64,000 nt of DNA from Hofstenia miamia (taxonomy: Eukaryota; Xenacoelomorpha; Acoela). Positions 47,043 to 59,526 of the stretch are shown here, one piece after another. The notes under the pieces were generated by a model. That model saw nothing but the letters and a program-made list of their open reading frames with translations, ran no database searches and was not told the DNA's origin. Made by a program: the position numbers and the translations under genes. Numbering within the stretch: the first letter of the stretch is position 1; each line of letters opens with the position of its first letter. The stretch covers positions 1,467,347-1,531,346 of the forward strand of contig SCFE01000116.1 in assembly GCA_004352715.1 (NCBI GenBank). Reading direction: 5' to 3'.

Positions 47043-49375
47043 AATTGTAAGTTCTGCATTTTTAATACTCTTCAAATATTTGATTCTGAAATGTAGAAAA
47101 ATAATTGTTGTTTTTAGAATGTAGTATTTACAATCATCAAAAAAGTAAATTAAGGACATTTTAGTTTGATTACCGAAGCCGTCCAACTTGACTGGCTATT
47201 TTTGGGGTACACAACTTGAGTATCTAAAGACATAATACCTGATACACTCTTCAAATCAAAATGTGTATTGTGGATATTTGATGGTGCGTTAGTTTTTCAG
47301 TATTATACGGGGTTTGGTCTTGGTCTAAACAAAACGATTTGTTAGTAATTTTGCTTGATTTCCAATTTTACATTACATTGCTTTATAGAGTGCTTATGGC
47401 TCTTTAATATATTAGTAAAAGGAAATATTAATGTGTTTTTAACTAGAAGAAGGCGTTTTCGTACAATTTTCGAAATGTGTAAGTTTTTTCTAAATTAAGC
47501 TATGAACAATTTTCAAAAGCGATTTACAGTGTAATGTGGAAGAACTCTTTTCGAAATTTGAGAAGACAATTGTTTCTCAATATATATATGTAAATATATA
47601 GTGATATTCCTTTAAATATTAGTTTAAACGAGAATTGTAAACTAGTTAGGTTGACTCAAAATAAACCATAGGTTGGCTCACACTCTTTGCCCAATTTTTG
47701 GATTGGTATATTCTGGTCCAAAAAGGAGGCATAAAAGTATAAAAAATTGTTTGGTCTTTTTTCTTGCAAATTTTGGGTTGGGTTGGATCATTTAATAAAA
47801 AGTATATAAAGACATACATAAATAGGTTGGATCAATGTTTCAAAGTAATATGGGTAATGATTGGGTTAATGAAAGACATTATGTATGCAATCTAGCAGGA
47901 GATTTATATATTGTTTGCGATTATTTTCTTAGTTTAGCACAAAACATTTACTTTCTAAACTTTGGAAATGAACACATATAAAATGCCTCAAAAGTAAAAA
48001 AATGTTTATTTATAATTGTAATAAAGCATACCTTGTCCAAATATTCAAATTGAAGTTGTGCCGTTTTTTGTTCACAATTTGATGCAACTTTGGGTTAGGT
48101 CAAGCGCATTTAGAGCTCAATAGAACACTTGGGTTGAGTGAACACTCATTAGAAAAATTATGGATTGGGTTTTGTCAAAATTTATTTACCGCACTGGTCT
48201 GATGAACTACAAACTGAATCGTCACAGAGTTCTAAATCATCATTTATAATTAATATTCAACTTCGGGTAATTTGTTTAACAAAATTATTAACAAAATCAT
48301 TTAAAATGGTTTGTAAATATAACAAAATTGAAGTTTTTCAAATGTTCGTGGGGTATGGTAATGCATACCCCATACCTCCTTAACCCGCATATGACTAAAT
48401 TGACAATTGTTTTGAAACTGTTTTTTCAATCAAGAACCAATTTTTTTTAAAGAATTCAAAATTTAAAGTTTTAGAGGAAATGAACAAAAATGTCCTTTGC
48501 AAAACTTTGTAAAAACATTGTAAAACTCTGTGCAAGTTTTATTAAATACAGCCTATTTTTTCGTTTGAATCCTTCATTAAATTTACAGCATATTCATGAA
48601 GATGTTGCTCGTTATGTGATGTTCATGTACTTAACTAGTTAAGAATAGCAGCCTGAATATGAATATTAATAAATTCTTCAAAATATGCAATATGATAATA
48701 TATAATGTTCATCAAATATGAAGGCTTAGACTTAATAAACTTGAGTGGACAAAAATGTCAATTTATGACAGAATGTATATGTTTTCTGCCCACCATATGC
48801 GGATTAACTACACCCCTTGTTGATTGTACAGGTACACAGCGTGAGCATTGGAGTTCTTAAATAATTACAAAGCTGTGTAATCACATCATCAAGCTGATAT
48901 AAACTTAAGGAATTCCCCTGATCAAAGCAAAAATAAGCACGTCTTGCAAAACAATTCATGGCAGAATTATATCAAAAAATCTACAGAAACATGCAATGCC
49001 AATTTATTATTAATAATAAGTGCCATGATCAATACCAGACTAACTCATCCTTAAATAAAGTACACGTGTTTTATTCTAAATATTTAACATTCGAAAAATT
49101 TTTCAGCCATATAATTTCAACGATATTTTTATTGCAGTAGGTAGAATTTATAACAACAGATCATCTAAATCTTCAATGCATTTCTCTGATGGGTCACTCT
49201 GACCCATGTTGCACGTAGGCGCTATAAAGTAGTCTGCTCATCTAAGTCCAAATATATAAACACAAATTCAATGATTTTAAGTATATTTATCACATCATTG
49301 TTATAGTAAGGATGACATAAAATTGAAGGCAGTTTATTTCACTTCAAGTAAGCATTTGAAGACACATAAACTCAG

Positions 49376-49408
<33 letters not shown>

Positions 49409-52400
49409 TGGATTCTAATCAGTGGCTATGAAATTGTAATGAAAATCAGTGCTTTCTGTAATTCTAAGAAAAATGAAAATCCGAAGAGTTATGAATATAG
49501 AAAATATTTTTGTCACTGAGTCTTGTTTGTACACCAAAATTTTTTCTATTAAAATTTTTATTAATATACGTCAAATCTTTTATTTTCAGGAACATTAATT
49601 TTTGCATTTGAAATTCGGTATGCGATTGTACCATTGAATATTTATGAAAAGGCGTTTATTTAATGAATATGTAGCCATCCTTAATACTTTAAATAAATTA
49701 AGATTCATTTAAAAATACAATGGTAACTATAGAATTCATGCATATTTTAAGGTGTCTATTAACAAATTGATAATTTTTTCATTGAATTAAAAATTCCATA
49801 AAACAATTTCTTGGATAAGGAAATATAATTTTGATTTCAAAGATTCATTTTTATGTGGGTTTTGAAGCTTTTCCACGTATTCAGTACACTATATTATTTT
49901 CTTCATACGGTTTGTGTGGGATTTAGAGTTGCATATTGGCGCGATTTTTGAAATTTTAGCAGAGAAGATTCTTTGCAATAATATAATTTTACTGATATTT
50001 GTTAAGTATAATAGATATACCGTTTGTTACCGTAGTATGACATAATTTTATACTAGGGGGATCATTAAATTTGCAAAACATTTTGACATTGCTTTTTCTC
50101 TGACCGATGACATTCTTTTGTCCACATTCCAAGAAACTAGAATCCTACAACAATTTAAAAAATTGTTTGAACAAAGCTGAAAAGACATGCAATAACAATG
50201 GATAAGCTGATAAGCTGTATCACTAGCCAATTATAGTCTCCTACAAATGCATATATATATATATATAATATTGACCTTAGAATTTATTAGGTGCATGCAC
50301 TATGTGGAATTCTAGAAATCATTGTAGTATTTGCATTTATCTTACATGTAGAATAATCATTGACAGAATTTCTTGTATGCAGTTCAATAGTATAGATTAT
50401 TTCATTCATTTCCCTTCCATAGATAATAATTGAAATGTAGGGCTTCCCAAAACACCGGGAAGCATAGCATAAAATATCTTGTTTGTAATGAAAATACTAT
50501 TGTATTATTAGACTTTCAGAAACTCTGCAAAATGAATTTTGCACTTAATTTCAAACAAATGTTTAAGAAATTACTAACTTTTCAAAAGCTATTAGCTACA
50601 TTGGCATTAGCATACAATATTTTAAATAATTCTATGTGAATATATTAGTGAAAATAATCTTAACTCATTGCATTGATATCTCATCAGAAGTGATAGAATA
50701 ATACAGAAAAAGCACGCTTTCTAATTTTATCTTTCAATATGTTTTAGCAATGTATATTAAATTTATTTATCAAAATATGGAAATATATAAACAACATGTG
50801 TTAGCTTACATGTAAACGAATTGCTAAAGGTTGATGAAAATAATTTATAATTTTGAAGGTAATGAATGTGGGAAAAGGCCAATGATGGAACGCCATTTAT
50901 GAAATCTTGAAAATGTATTACTTTAATTTAACATTATTAGTTAAATTCGTGAATTACTTTAACGCCATCTTATGGGAAATGGCTTTTGCTCCTATATATA
51001 TATATATATACATTCGAGGATTTGAATAAAACTAATAATTACCCTGAAACATATGAAAGTTCAATTGATATTTCAGCAAGAAATTTTTATGCATGCCGTT
51101 TCAGAAACGAATACGAAAGGTTTAATTTCACGAAAAATGAAATATGGACATATGAAATGCAAAATCAAACAGTTGAAAACAAATAAACATTTACCGAATC
51201 AACAAAATAATTTCATCAATTCACGACTTACTTGAGACTAATGAAAGAGAGTTGTTTTCCGTCAACATAAAAACTCTTCGATGTTTATATATACAATATT
51301 TCCAAGTGGGTAGTAACCCATTTGCATTTGTAGTTTTGCACTATTTGAGATTTTAGCTGGTTTTGAACTGAATTTGCATTTATTACTTACTATTTTTGTA
51401 TCATTTGGATAATGCCTTCCAACGGGTTTATGTCTATATTAATGACTCACCATTAATTTTGCTTATATCTTTAAAGTTTATTTTATTATATTACGAACAA
51501 TGAGATATTTTTAAACAGGTTTCACTGTAAAATTTGTCATATTGTTGAAATCTAAAATTCAGGGTTGAGAAGAGCATGGAATTTTATGAAGGAGGTATAC
51601 AAAGTAACAAAGCAAATATCACATGGTAACTCTATTTTGTTACATTACAAATTTTGAGTTATAGGATGTCATAGGAAGTAGAGATGTGCAAAATACAACA
51701 TGCACTGGAAGTGAAGACAAATTTGGCCATAACTATCATTCAATCAAATTTGCCATTTGAAAGCTGCTAGAAGTTTTTTTGCTACTTTAAGTGAAGATTG
51801 TACGATTATTTTATTAATTCCAATTTGGGATAAAACAATATGAATTGGTATTGAAGAACACATAAATCATTGAAGGTACTCTCAAAACAAACCCTGAATT
51901 TCAAGGTAATATAAAAAGTTCTTGAACACTAATTCGTGCATATTTTATAAGTAATTATCATTCCAGAATACATTAAATCTACAACATCAAGAAATCTTTA
52001 ACAAATTTCGAATTTGTCAAGTTGTACTCTTTGTCTTAATATCAAATTATATTACTTTAGTACTTGAAATTAGTAATTGCAGAATTGATAACAAAAGATT
52101 GTATTAGACTTTTTATACAAATTTCATTTTGTTAATCAACTTAATTGGTCAAAATAAACCTTGCATTTTCTAAAAGGTTTAATGGCCAGTATGTAACTAA
52201 AGAGATTTTTCCATGTAGAAACATCAAATAATCAAAACTAAGATTTCTTATACGAAAAGCTTCTATAGCATCACTGCTGCACTGCTGTGTGTCTTGAAAT
52301 TTTAGGATTGCATTTTAAAATGTATCAGTATCACAATATTTTATATAAAAAAACATAAATTTATGGATTTTTCAATAAAATTGCTTAACTATACAATACG

Positions 52401-53028
52401 GTTTCTTCAAAATTGATGCTATACGTAGAAATACAGCAATTACAGAAAAGAACGAATACTGTTCTTCAGGTGGTTTACTACAGGAAAGAGTGTACAGAAT
52501 TTCACTAGAAACGCCATAGCAATTTACAATGACATTTTTAATAATCTCATTACATTTTCAACTAAAAACAGCTCAAATCATTCTTACCTCTTGTGATTAA
52601 TTCCTTCAAGTGTATGGAATTAAAATTAATAAGATGGTTTTTTATCTCATTAATTCAACGGCTTGCTGAAGTTATAAATAGTATAAATATCGAGGATTAA
52701 TATCAATCGCCGTTGATTTCAAAACTTGGAATCTCAGAAGAAATCATGTGTTGTCTGACTGGATTATGATGCATAACCAGTTAATCTTCCACTGCAGGGA
52801 AGAATATATTACTCGTAGCTAATTAATTGAACGGCTTTTGAAATCGGCTATCTATTTATAAGTAGTTAAAATTAAAACCTAATGAATTTGTGTTGGAAGG
52901 CACAGCAAAATTATTTGCCAAAACTCTAGGAAATTAAAGCAACTATTCGAAACTACATCTCATATATTCGGATGAGTATAGATTTGTGGTTTTTTTCAGA
53001 CAAACGGATTATATTTAAAGAGTTTTCA
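47043..53028. other. Gene-poor stretch
   Basis: No gene recognised. (TA)n tracts at 49376-49404, 50251-50267 and 50994-51010; degenerate GGGTTGG-type repeats at 47650-48175. Confidence 0.45.
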
Positions 53029-55121
53029 TTAAGCAAAAATGATGTTCAAAAGTTTATTAATTTTGGGTAAAAGTACGTTTGAATGTCTTGTAATCCAATC
53101 GTAGTTCTTCCCCTGAAAAGCTGCTCGAATGCACAACTTCTTCACTGATGCAAAATCAGTCACGCGATCGGTAATTTCATAAAATTGTTTACGTCTTGTT
53201 ATCTTTGCATCTCTATAATGAAACACGGCGGCAATGTTTCCAAGGAAAAATAAAGCAGCCGATGAATTATGCGTGAAGTATTCGTGGCACTCATGCGCTG
53301 TTACAAATGCACAGTTCATTGTGCTATGAAGTGTTTTCCCGAACACTGGTGGTGCAGTAGCTTTTTTGTAACGTAATAGAAAGCCAGGTTGATCTATTAC
53401 ATACGTCGATTTAGATTTGGAACTTAGGTGCTCTTCGCATCCGACTGTAAATCTTCTATCCTTGAATTGATAAGAAATATGACTTTTAATGTCTTCGGGT
53501 CTGAACTCCTTTAGCAAATCTTTTAGGCTTGAGATTTTAGGGTCTTTCCATGCTATGGCCTCATCAAAATCAGATATTAATATGTATTCATACTCAAGAG
53601 CATGCAACATAAGACATCGGTTGTTCATAAACATCTGCATTGAGCGCACATTTATCCAAGACGGAGTAACATTTGATGACTTATCAAAATAACCCGGGGC
53701 ATGGGAGACTTCCACAAAGCCAGTTTTTGCATGTAAATCTATAAGTTTTTTCGTTTGAGGGGATATTTCCAAACCTTCTACATCTGTGATTTGAAAATAC
53801 ATTTTATCAAAACCAATGAGTTTCATGTATTCAATCCACTCTGCCATTCGCCTGACATGTGTGCTGGTCTGCTTTCCCAATTGATACATAATACTCGAAC
53901 AATAAGCAAATTGCATTTTTCGTGAGCCTATTGGTAACTTCTGGTACTCAACTTTCACCAAAGTTGTTAAATTGTCTGTACACGTCATTCCAACCCTAAA
54001 CAATATTTAAAGCAGAAAGCATATACATTGCATAAACATATTAATAATTCTTTAATATACTCATTGATTAAGTTCGTTCTATAATTCAGTCCCTAGAGAT
54101 TATAGTATTATGAATAACAGCATTTCTAAAAACAGTAGTCCTGCAATCTTGCTTTGTCAAATAATTATAACGCCTAATAGCCAGTGTGATGATTGTTATA
54201 GAGGCCTTAACAAGAAATACTACTATTGGGTTATTGAAAAAGGCTTGTGTGATCTTAGAATATATGTAACGGTTGAAGAATAAGAAAATTTGAAAAGTTC
54301 GAAACTCATTTTTTGAAGACGAACAATTCTGTTTTAATGAATTTCTTCGGTACATTGTTAAGAAGCGTACATGAAACAATTTGTAAGCATTCATCGCTGA
54401 ATTTTTTAACTTTGAGACTATATTTAAAGTGAATAAGCAACAACTAGTATGATCAGCATAAAAACAATAGAAACTTTTTTGTGGTGAATCATTTCAATAA
54501 TGAGAACAAGTACAATATATAATAGGCATATCCTAAAAATGCGGATGACAAGGAATAACAGTAAGAAAAGCTGGCAATTGAAGAATGCCAAGATAATAAC
54601 GAAATCTCGAATTGCTATCATGAAGAAGCAAATGGTTCAAGACAAGAGCACAAAATAGTCGACAAGGAAAATGGCAGCCCACTTGCAATGCAGTCAATCT
54701 CTTGTTACATAAACACTTAAAAGACACACTACAATTGTTCGCCGCCCAAAGACAAAGTCCTCAGGGGACAATATCAAATTGATAAAAAAACAGAAGAGAC
54801 AAAGATGTTTATGAGAGCGACTGCCGCCATTTCTGCTAACAAAGTATCTAGATAATCAATATGTATTTTGGCGTGATTAAACGTCATCCCACTATACCCG
54901 CATGAATAAATGGTGAATCTGTACAGCGATTATGTTCATCAACAAGAAAAATATTGAGAGACTGTTTTACAAATGGACCATATGCCTGTATTCATTGATT
55001 TTTATTGAAGGAGTGAGTCCTTATATTCACATATTCACCAATAAACATTAATAATTATCTTTTTATTTTTTTCCTTCTTTAAAGTGTTTGTAAATTTTCT
55101 CCATTTTTTGTACTCACCCGT

Positions 55122-55166
<45 letters not shown>

Positions 55167-55258
55167 TTATATTTCCCGCTTTTTGCTATTTACCATGGGG
55201 GTAGGAAATTTCATGCCATAGGATATTGAAAATAAATTGTTAGATCTTTGTTAATCAA

Positions 55259-55295
<37 letters not shown>

Positions 55296-58266
55296 GNNNN
55301 NNNNNNNNNNNNNNNNNNNNNNNNNNNNNNNNNNNNNNNNNNNNNNNNNNNTATATATATATATATATAATAGTAATGTTAATAGCTAATGAAAACGCAT
55401 AGATCTAGAAGAGAACCTTGAAACACACATGTGGGAAGTTCACTGTAATTTGACCAAGGTTTTGCAACTCTAAAAATCTGACCGAGTTAAAAATGGTATG
55501 ATCTGAACTGGTAATGAATATCAGCAGTAACGTTGTAATGAATACGGAATCATTCAAGTAGAATAAAGTGGAGTACTGAATCACAGGTAGCAAAGAAATC
55601 CAATAGGACAAGAAAACAACAACCATTGAACATCCAAAATAGAAAGCAAATGCTGTTTTAGGTGAATGATTCCGAAAAAAATCCTGATTGGAGGACATCT
55701 TTAAGAGGCTGAGATCTAGGCGGCTAGCTGTACAAGTGCACCCTTCTGTTGAAATGTTATAAAGTGATGAGAAGGATCTGTATTGTAATATAAATGAAGG
55801 AATCTATCAAATTTGTTTGTGAAAAAATTTCTTTCAGAAATGGGTTCGAAGTACCATGTCTTGATTAAAAAATCCAACAATTGATTTTCAATATCCAATG
55901 GCATGAAATTTCAACAGATTATTATCAGAATGTTCATTTAGGTGCACTATAGTAAAGGAATCAAACAATCTTGTTACTATATCAATCTTGTCACGGAAGA
56001 AAAAGAAAAATGATTCGCTAATCAATAAAAGATAAATGATCAATTATCTCTATATATTTTCAGGGTTAATAATGCTCTGCAAAAAAGAAACATAGTACTA
56101 CTAGTTTTTTCATTTATCTGGGCAATCCAATTTTAAAAGAAATGTATAGAAAATTGCCTCCGTCACTGTGTCCATGCTCTTGAGCAAAACTTGTAAAAGA
56201 ACACAAGTATGTTGAATGAAAAAGTACATGACGTATCAATGAAAAAACACCTAAAAATATATAAATTCCTTTATTAACTAAAATATGTTTAGGAAGGCTC
56301 ATAAAATATACACTAATGTAATACAATTCAATAAATATAGTCACTATGGATTTGTCTAACTGCCCTGTTTTTCGAATGATATGTATCTTATATTCATTCT
56401 CATTGATAAATGCAATAATTAAGTAGTATTATTTAACCAATTGCTGCATGAATAGATCTAAGCTATGGCATATTAAATAATAATTAAGTCTAATCGTTTT
56501 GAAACGAAAAAAATAGATTTTTTACTTTAAAAATTTGACTTTTTATGCCCAAAAAATTCTAAAATTGAAACACTATCTTTACCAAAAAATAATAAATGAA
56601 ATAAAGCAAAATTGTAGTAACACTATTTTTGTTATTAGATGTTATGCAATAAACTAAAACACTGCCTTTAACACTTTTTGTAAGCAGAAATATAGAAAAT
56701 ATTTTTTTCATTTCTACAGTTTCTGTTATCTGTAAGAAAATTTTTCAGACAATGAACCATTGAAAGGTGCAATTCGAAATAATAATAATAAATAATTAGA
56801 GGGACTTAGTTTACTACTTTAAAGCAGAACTCTTTTAATTCAAATTCTTAAACTAAATCTATACAGCTATTATTATGAACACTTTTGTCTCACACCTTAG
56901 TCATAGGGAGAAAAGTTACAAAACTGCTAACATATTCATCAATGGCAACACACAATTTCTAATAATTTTATAGAAAGCAACATTGCTGATCTAATTTCTA
57001 AAATTGATTTAATGCCATTTTTCTGTAGATATAAATTGAGCAATTTTTTGTTTCTATGTGCACCTTAAACTATAATACATAATGTTTATAAGTCCTTAAC
57101 AATTTTTATAATATTGACAAACTTGGACCATATTTTGATCTATAAACCTTAATTATATTATTTGTATATTAATTTTAAAAATGGTTTTACCTTTATTATG
57201 CAAAAGGTTTTGAGTTTATTGACGTATGGCTAGCCTAATAATAATATTCTAAGTTGAAAATGACAGTGCAGAAATAAAAATAAAACAGACAAAAAAGCAT
57301 ATTGAAATAAGAATTTTCCAAAGTTTTGTTTGAAAAAGATAAAATCTCTTAAAATATTATATATACATATTCATAATGAAGGCTATGTGCTGCTTACCTT
57401 ACTCTAAAGCATAATTGCAAAATTCCCCGTTTTTATATATTTGATTTGTTATAATTTATAAATTGCATTTCCCAAGCATTCCTTCAGCTAGAAAAAGATA
57501 AATGAGTTATTCAATACTAAAGGATCTTAACACTTTTCTTTATTATGATAAAATTATTTTGAAATTCTTGCAAATTCGTTAAAATTTCACAAACCATTTG
57601 CAGTGTAGTTGTTATACTAAAATCTTACCATCCTATTGAAACTTGTTTAGGGCATTCCTCGTTTATTTTCAGCAGACATCTTACGAAAATAGTTTCTACA
57701 TATCCAGCAGGTTTCTTCATTTTGAAATATTTTGTTCCAGTTGTTCGATAAGCTGCAGAGACTACTTTCGAATAATGTTCGTAGTGCAAAACACACAAAA
57801 CTTTAATGTGTTTTCCGCGTCCTTTTGTAAATACACTTGCAAAAAGAAACAAATTGGGTGGTTTTTTAAAATGCAATACTGGCCTTACATCGCATATTGC
57901 GCAATACAGTCCAAAACTCAGCAATCTGTGCACATCCTGTTCTTGGAAGTCTTTCGAATATGCTGATATCTTGATATCTTTAATAGACACCTTCTGCAGA
58001 AATTTGCATTGATTTTCTGGAGAATCAACAATGATATATTCTTGATTCGTACCGTACGTAGGCATAGAAAGAAATCTCGGATTGAATCGTGTTCCAAGTC
58101 TTTGTGGTTTCCCAAGCGACACATCTTTAGGATACATGACATTTATTGTGTCAATGCTACAGGATACGCGTTCATTCAAGTCGTAGATTGCGAAGAAAAA
58201 CATACATACACTAATGCTTATTATACTATATAATATTGACTTCTTCAATAAACTCATAAAAGCCAT
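53029..58266 (-). CDS. Glycosyltransferase family 92 (DUF23) type II membrane protein, gene A
   Basis: Two exons on the minus strand, 58266-57629 and 53995-53029. The donor TG|GTAAGA and acceptor TTTAG|G rejoin a Trp codon and give 534 residues. Exon 1 encodes a short cytosolic start, one membrane anchor (residues about 9-28, SILYSIISISVCMFFFAIY) and a Cys-rich stem. Exon 2 encodes the catalytic domain: CSSIMYQLGKQTSTHVRRMA, EWIEYMKLIGFDKMYF, then the acidic metal/sugar-nucleotide motif ILISDFDEAI. It continues through LHSTMNCAFVTAHECHEYF to the terminal AAVFHYRDAKI. GT92 enzymes (for example C. elegans GALT-1) transfer galactose to glycans in the Golgi; donor and acceptor here are unknown. 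The start is the first of two nearby Met codons. The intron is 3.6 kb. A paralogous exon lies just upstream at 58560-59526. Confidence 0.85.
54424..55904 (-). other. Hydrophobic minus-strand frames in the GT92 intron
   Basis: Several minus-strand frames (55904-55716, 55698-55405, 54727-54533, 54621-54424) encode runs of membrane-like segments, e.g. FYFGCSMVVVFLSYWISLL. They are interrupted by stops, a gap and (TA)n. They could be a decayed multi-pass membrane protein gene or only T-rich sequence. No family was recognised. Confidence 0.2.
55297..55351. other. Assembly gap, 55 N, within (TA)n
   Basis: Bordered by TA tracts (55263-55292 and 55352-55370), with further tracts at 55124-55166. Confidence 1.
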
Positions 58267-58412
58267 CTATTAGTTGCTTAAAGCGTCAACATATTTCCCA
58301 CGGTTCATATCTTTTTAATAATTAAGCTTTAATTAAAAATGTGTAAACTAATTACAATAATTATTTCATAAAAATTCACATTTTTCGTTGAAAAAAAATT
58401 ATAATGCATTTA

Positions 58413-58415
<3 letters not shown>

Positions 58416-58472
<57 letters not shown>
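58416..58472. repeat. (TA)n microsatellite, 57 bp, between GT92 genes
   Basis: The longest uninterrupted TA tract in the window. It lies in the 293-base space between the stop of gene B and the start of gene A, that is, in the likely promoter of gene A. Confidence 0.95.
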
Positions 58473-58474
<2 letters not shown>

Positions 58475-58559
58475 AATAATGCAAATGTAAACATTTAGTA
58501 AGGCTTAGTATGCATAGCAATGCAAAGAAATTATGAAAATTAACTAAATGTATGTCAAT

Positions 58560-59526
58560 TTAATTGGACATTTTATTTAAAATTGTGTTAATCTTTGGCA
58601 TTATAATGTTCGAGTATCTTGCAATCCAATTGTAGATCAAGCCTCGTTTAGACTGTTGGAAGCAAAACGCTTTCAACGATGCGTAATCCGTTTCACCAGT
58701 AATCCTAGTATATTTCTTTTTCGATCTTGTAATCTGTGCATCTCTGTAGTGAAATACGGCTGCAATGTGTCCATAAAAGAATAAAGCAGCTGAAGAATTA
58801 CGAGTGAAGTACTCATGACACTCATGCGCTGTTACAAATGCACAGTTCATTGTGCTATGAAGTGTTTTCCCGAACACTGGTGGTGCAGTAGCTTTTTTGT
58901 AACGTAATAGAAAGCCAGGTTGATCTATTACATACGTCGATTTAGATTTGGAACTTAGGTGCTCTTCGCATCCGACTGTAAATCTTCTATCCTTGAATTG
59001 ATAAGAAATATGACTTTTAATGTCATCAGGTCGGTATTTTTTCAGCAATTCTTCCAAATTCGAAATTTTAGGATCTTCCCATGCTATGGCCTCATCAAAA
59101 TCAGATATTAATATGTACTCATACTCAAGGGCATGCAGCATAAAGCATCGGTTGTTCATAAACATCTGCATTGAACGCACATTTATCCAAGACGGAGTAA
59201 CATTTGATGACTTATCAAAATAACCCGGGGCATGGGAGACTTCCACAAAGCCAGTTTTTGCATGTAAATCTATAAGTTTTTTCGTTTGAGGGGATATTTC
59301 CAAACCTTCTACATCTGTGATTTGAAAATACATTTTATCAAAACCAATGAGTTTCATGTATTCAATCCACTCTGCCATTCGCCTGACATGTGTGCTGGTC
59401 TGCTTTCCCAATTGATACATAATACTCGAACAAAAAGCAAATTTCTTTTTTTGTGACTTTGGAGGTAGCTTTTGATATTCTACTTTCACCAACGTTGTTA
59501 ATTTGTCGGTACATTTCATTCCAACC
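58560..59526 (-). CDS. Glycosyltransferase family 92 (DUF23), gene B, catalytic exon only
   Basis: The frame opens at the same acceptor as gene A (TTTAG|GGTTGG, exon start 59526) and has exactly the same exon length, 967 bases. The catalytic domain shows FCSSIMYQLGKQTSTHVRRM, ISDFDEAIAWEDPKI, HSTMNCAFVTAHECHEYF and AAVFHYRDAQI, so all gene A motifs are kept. Its C-terminal 55 residues differ strongly from gene A. An anchor-encoding first exon was not found between 59527 and 64000; with an intron as long as in gene A it could lie beyond the window. Intact frame and motifs argue for a working gene, but without exon 1 in view it could be an orphan exon duplicate. Function as for gene A; substrate unknown. 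Confidence 0.78.

Noticed and set aside
53489-53692. Plus-strand frame opposite GT92 exon 2 (and its twin at 59020)
   Set aside because: Antisense shadow; conserved only because the real exons are conserved.
57643-58233. Plus-strand frames opposite GT92 exon 1
   Set aside because: Shadows of the minus-strand exon, which has the anchor, splice sites and phase match.
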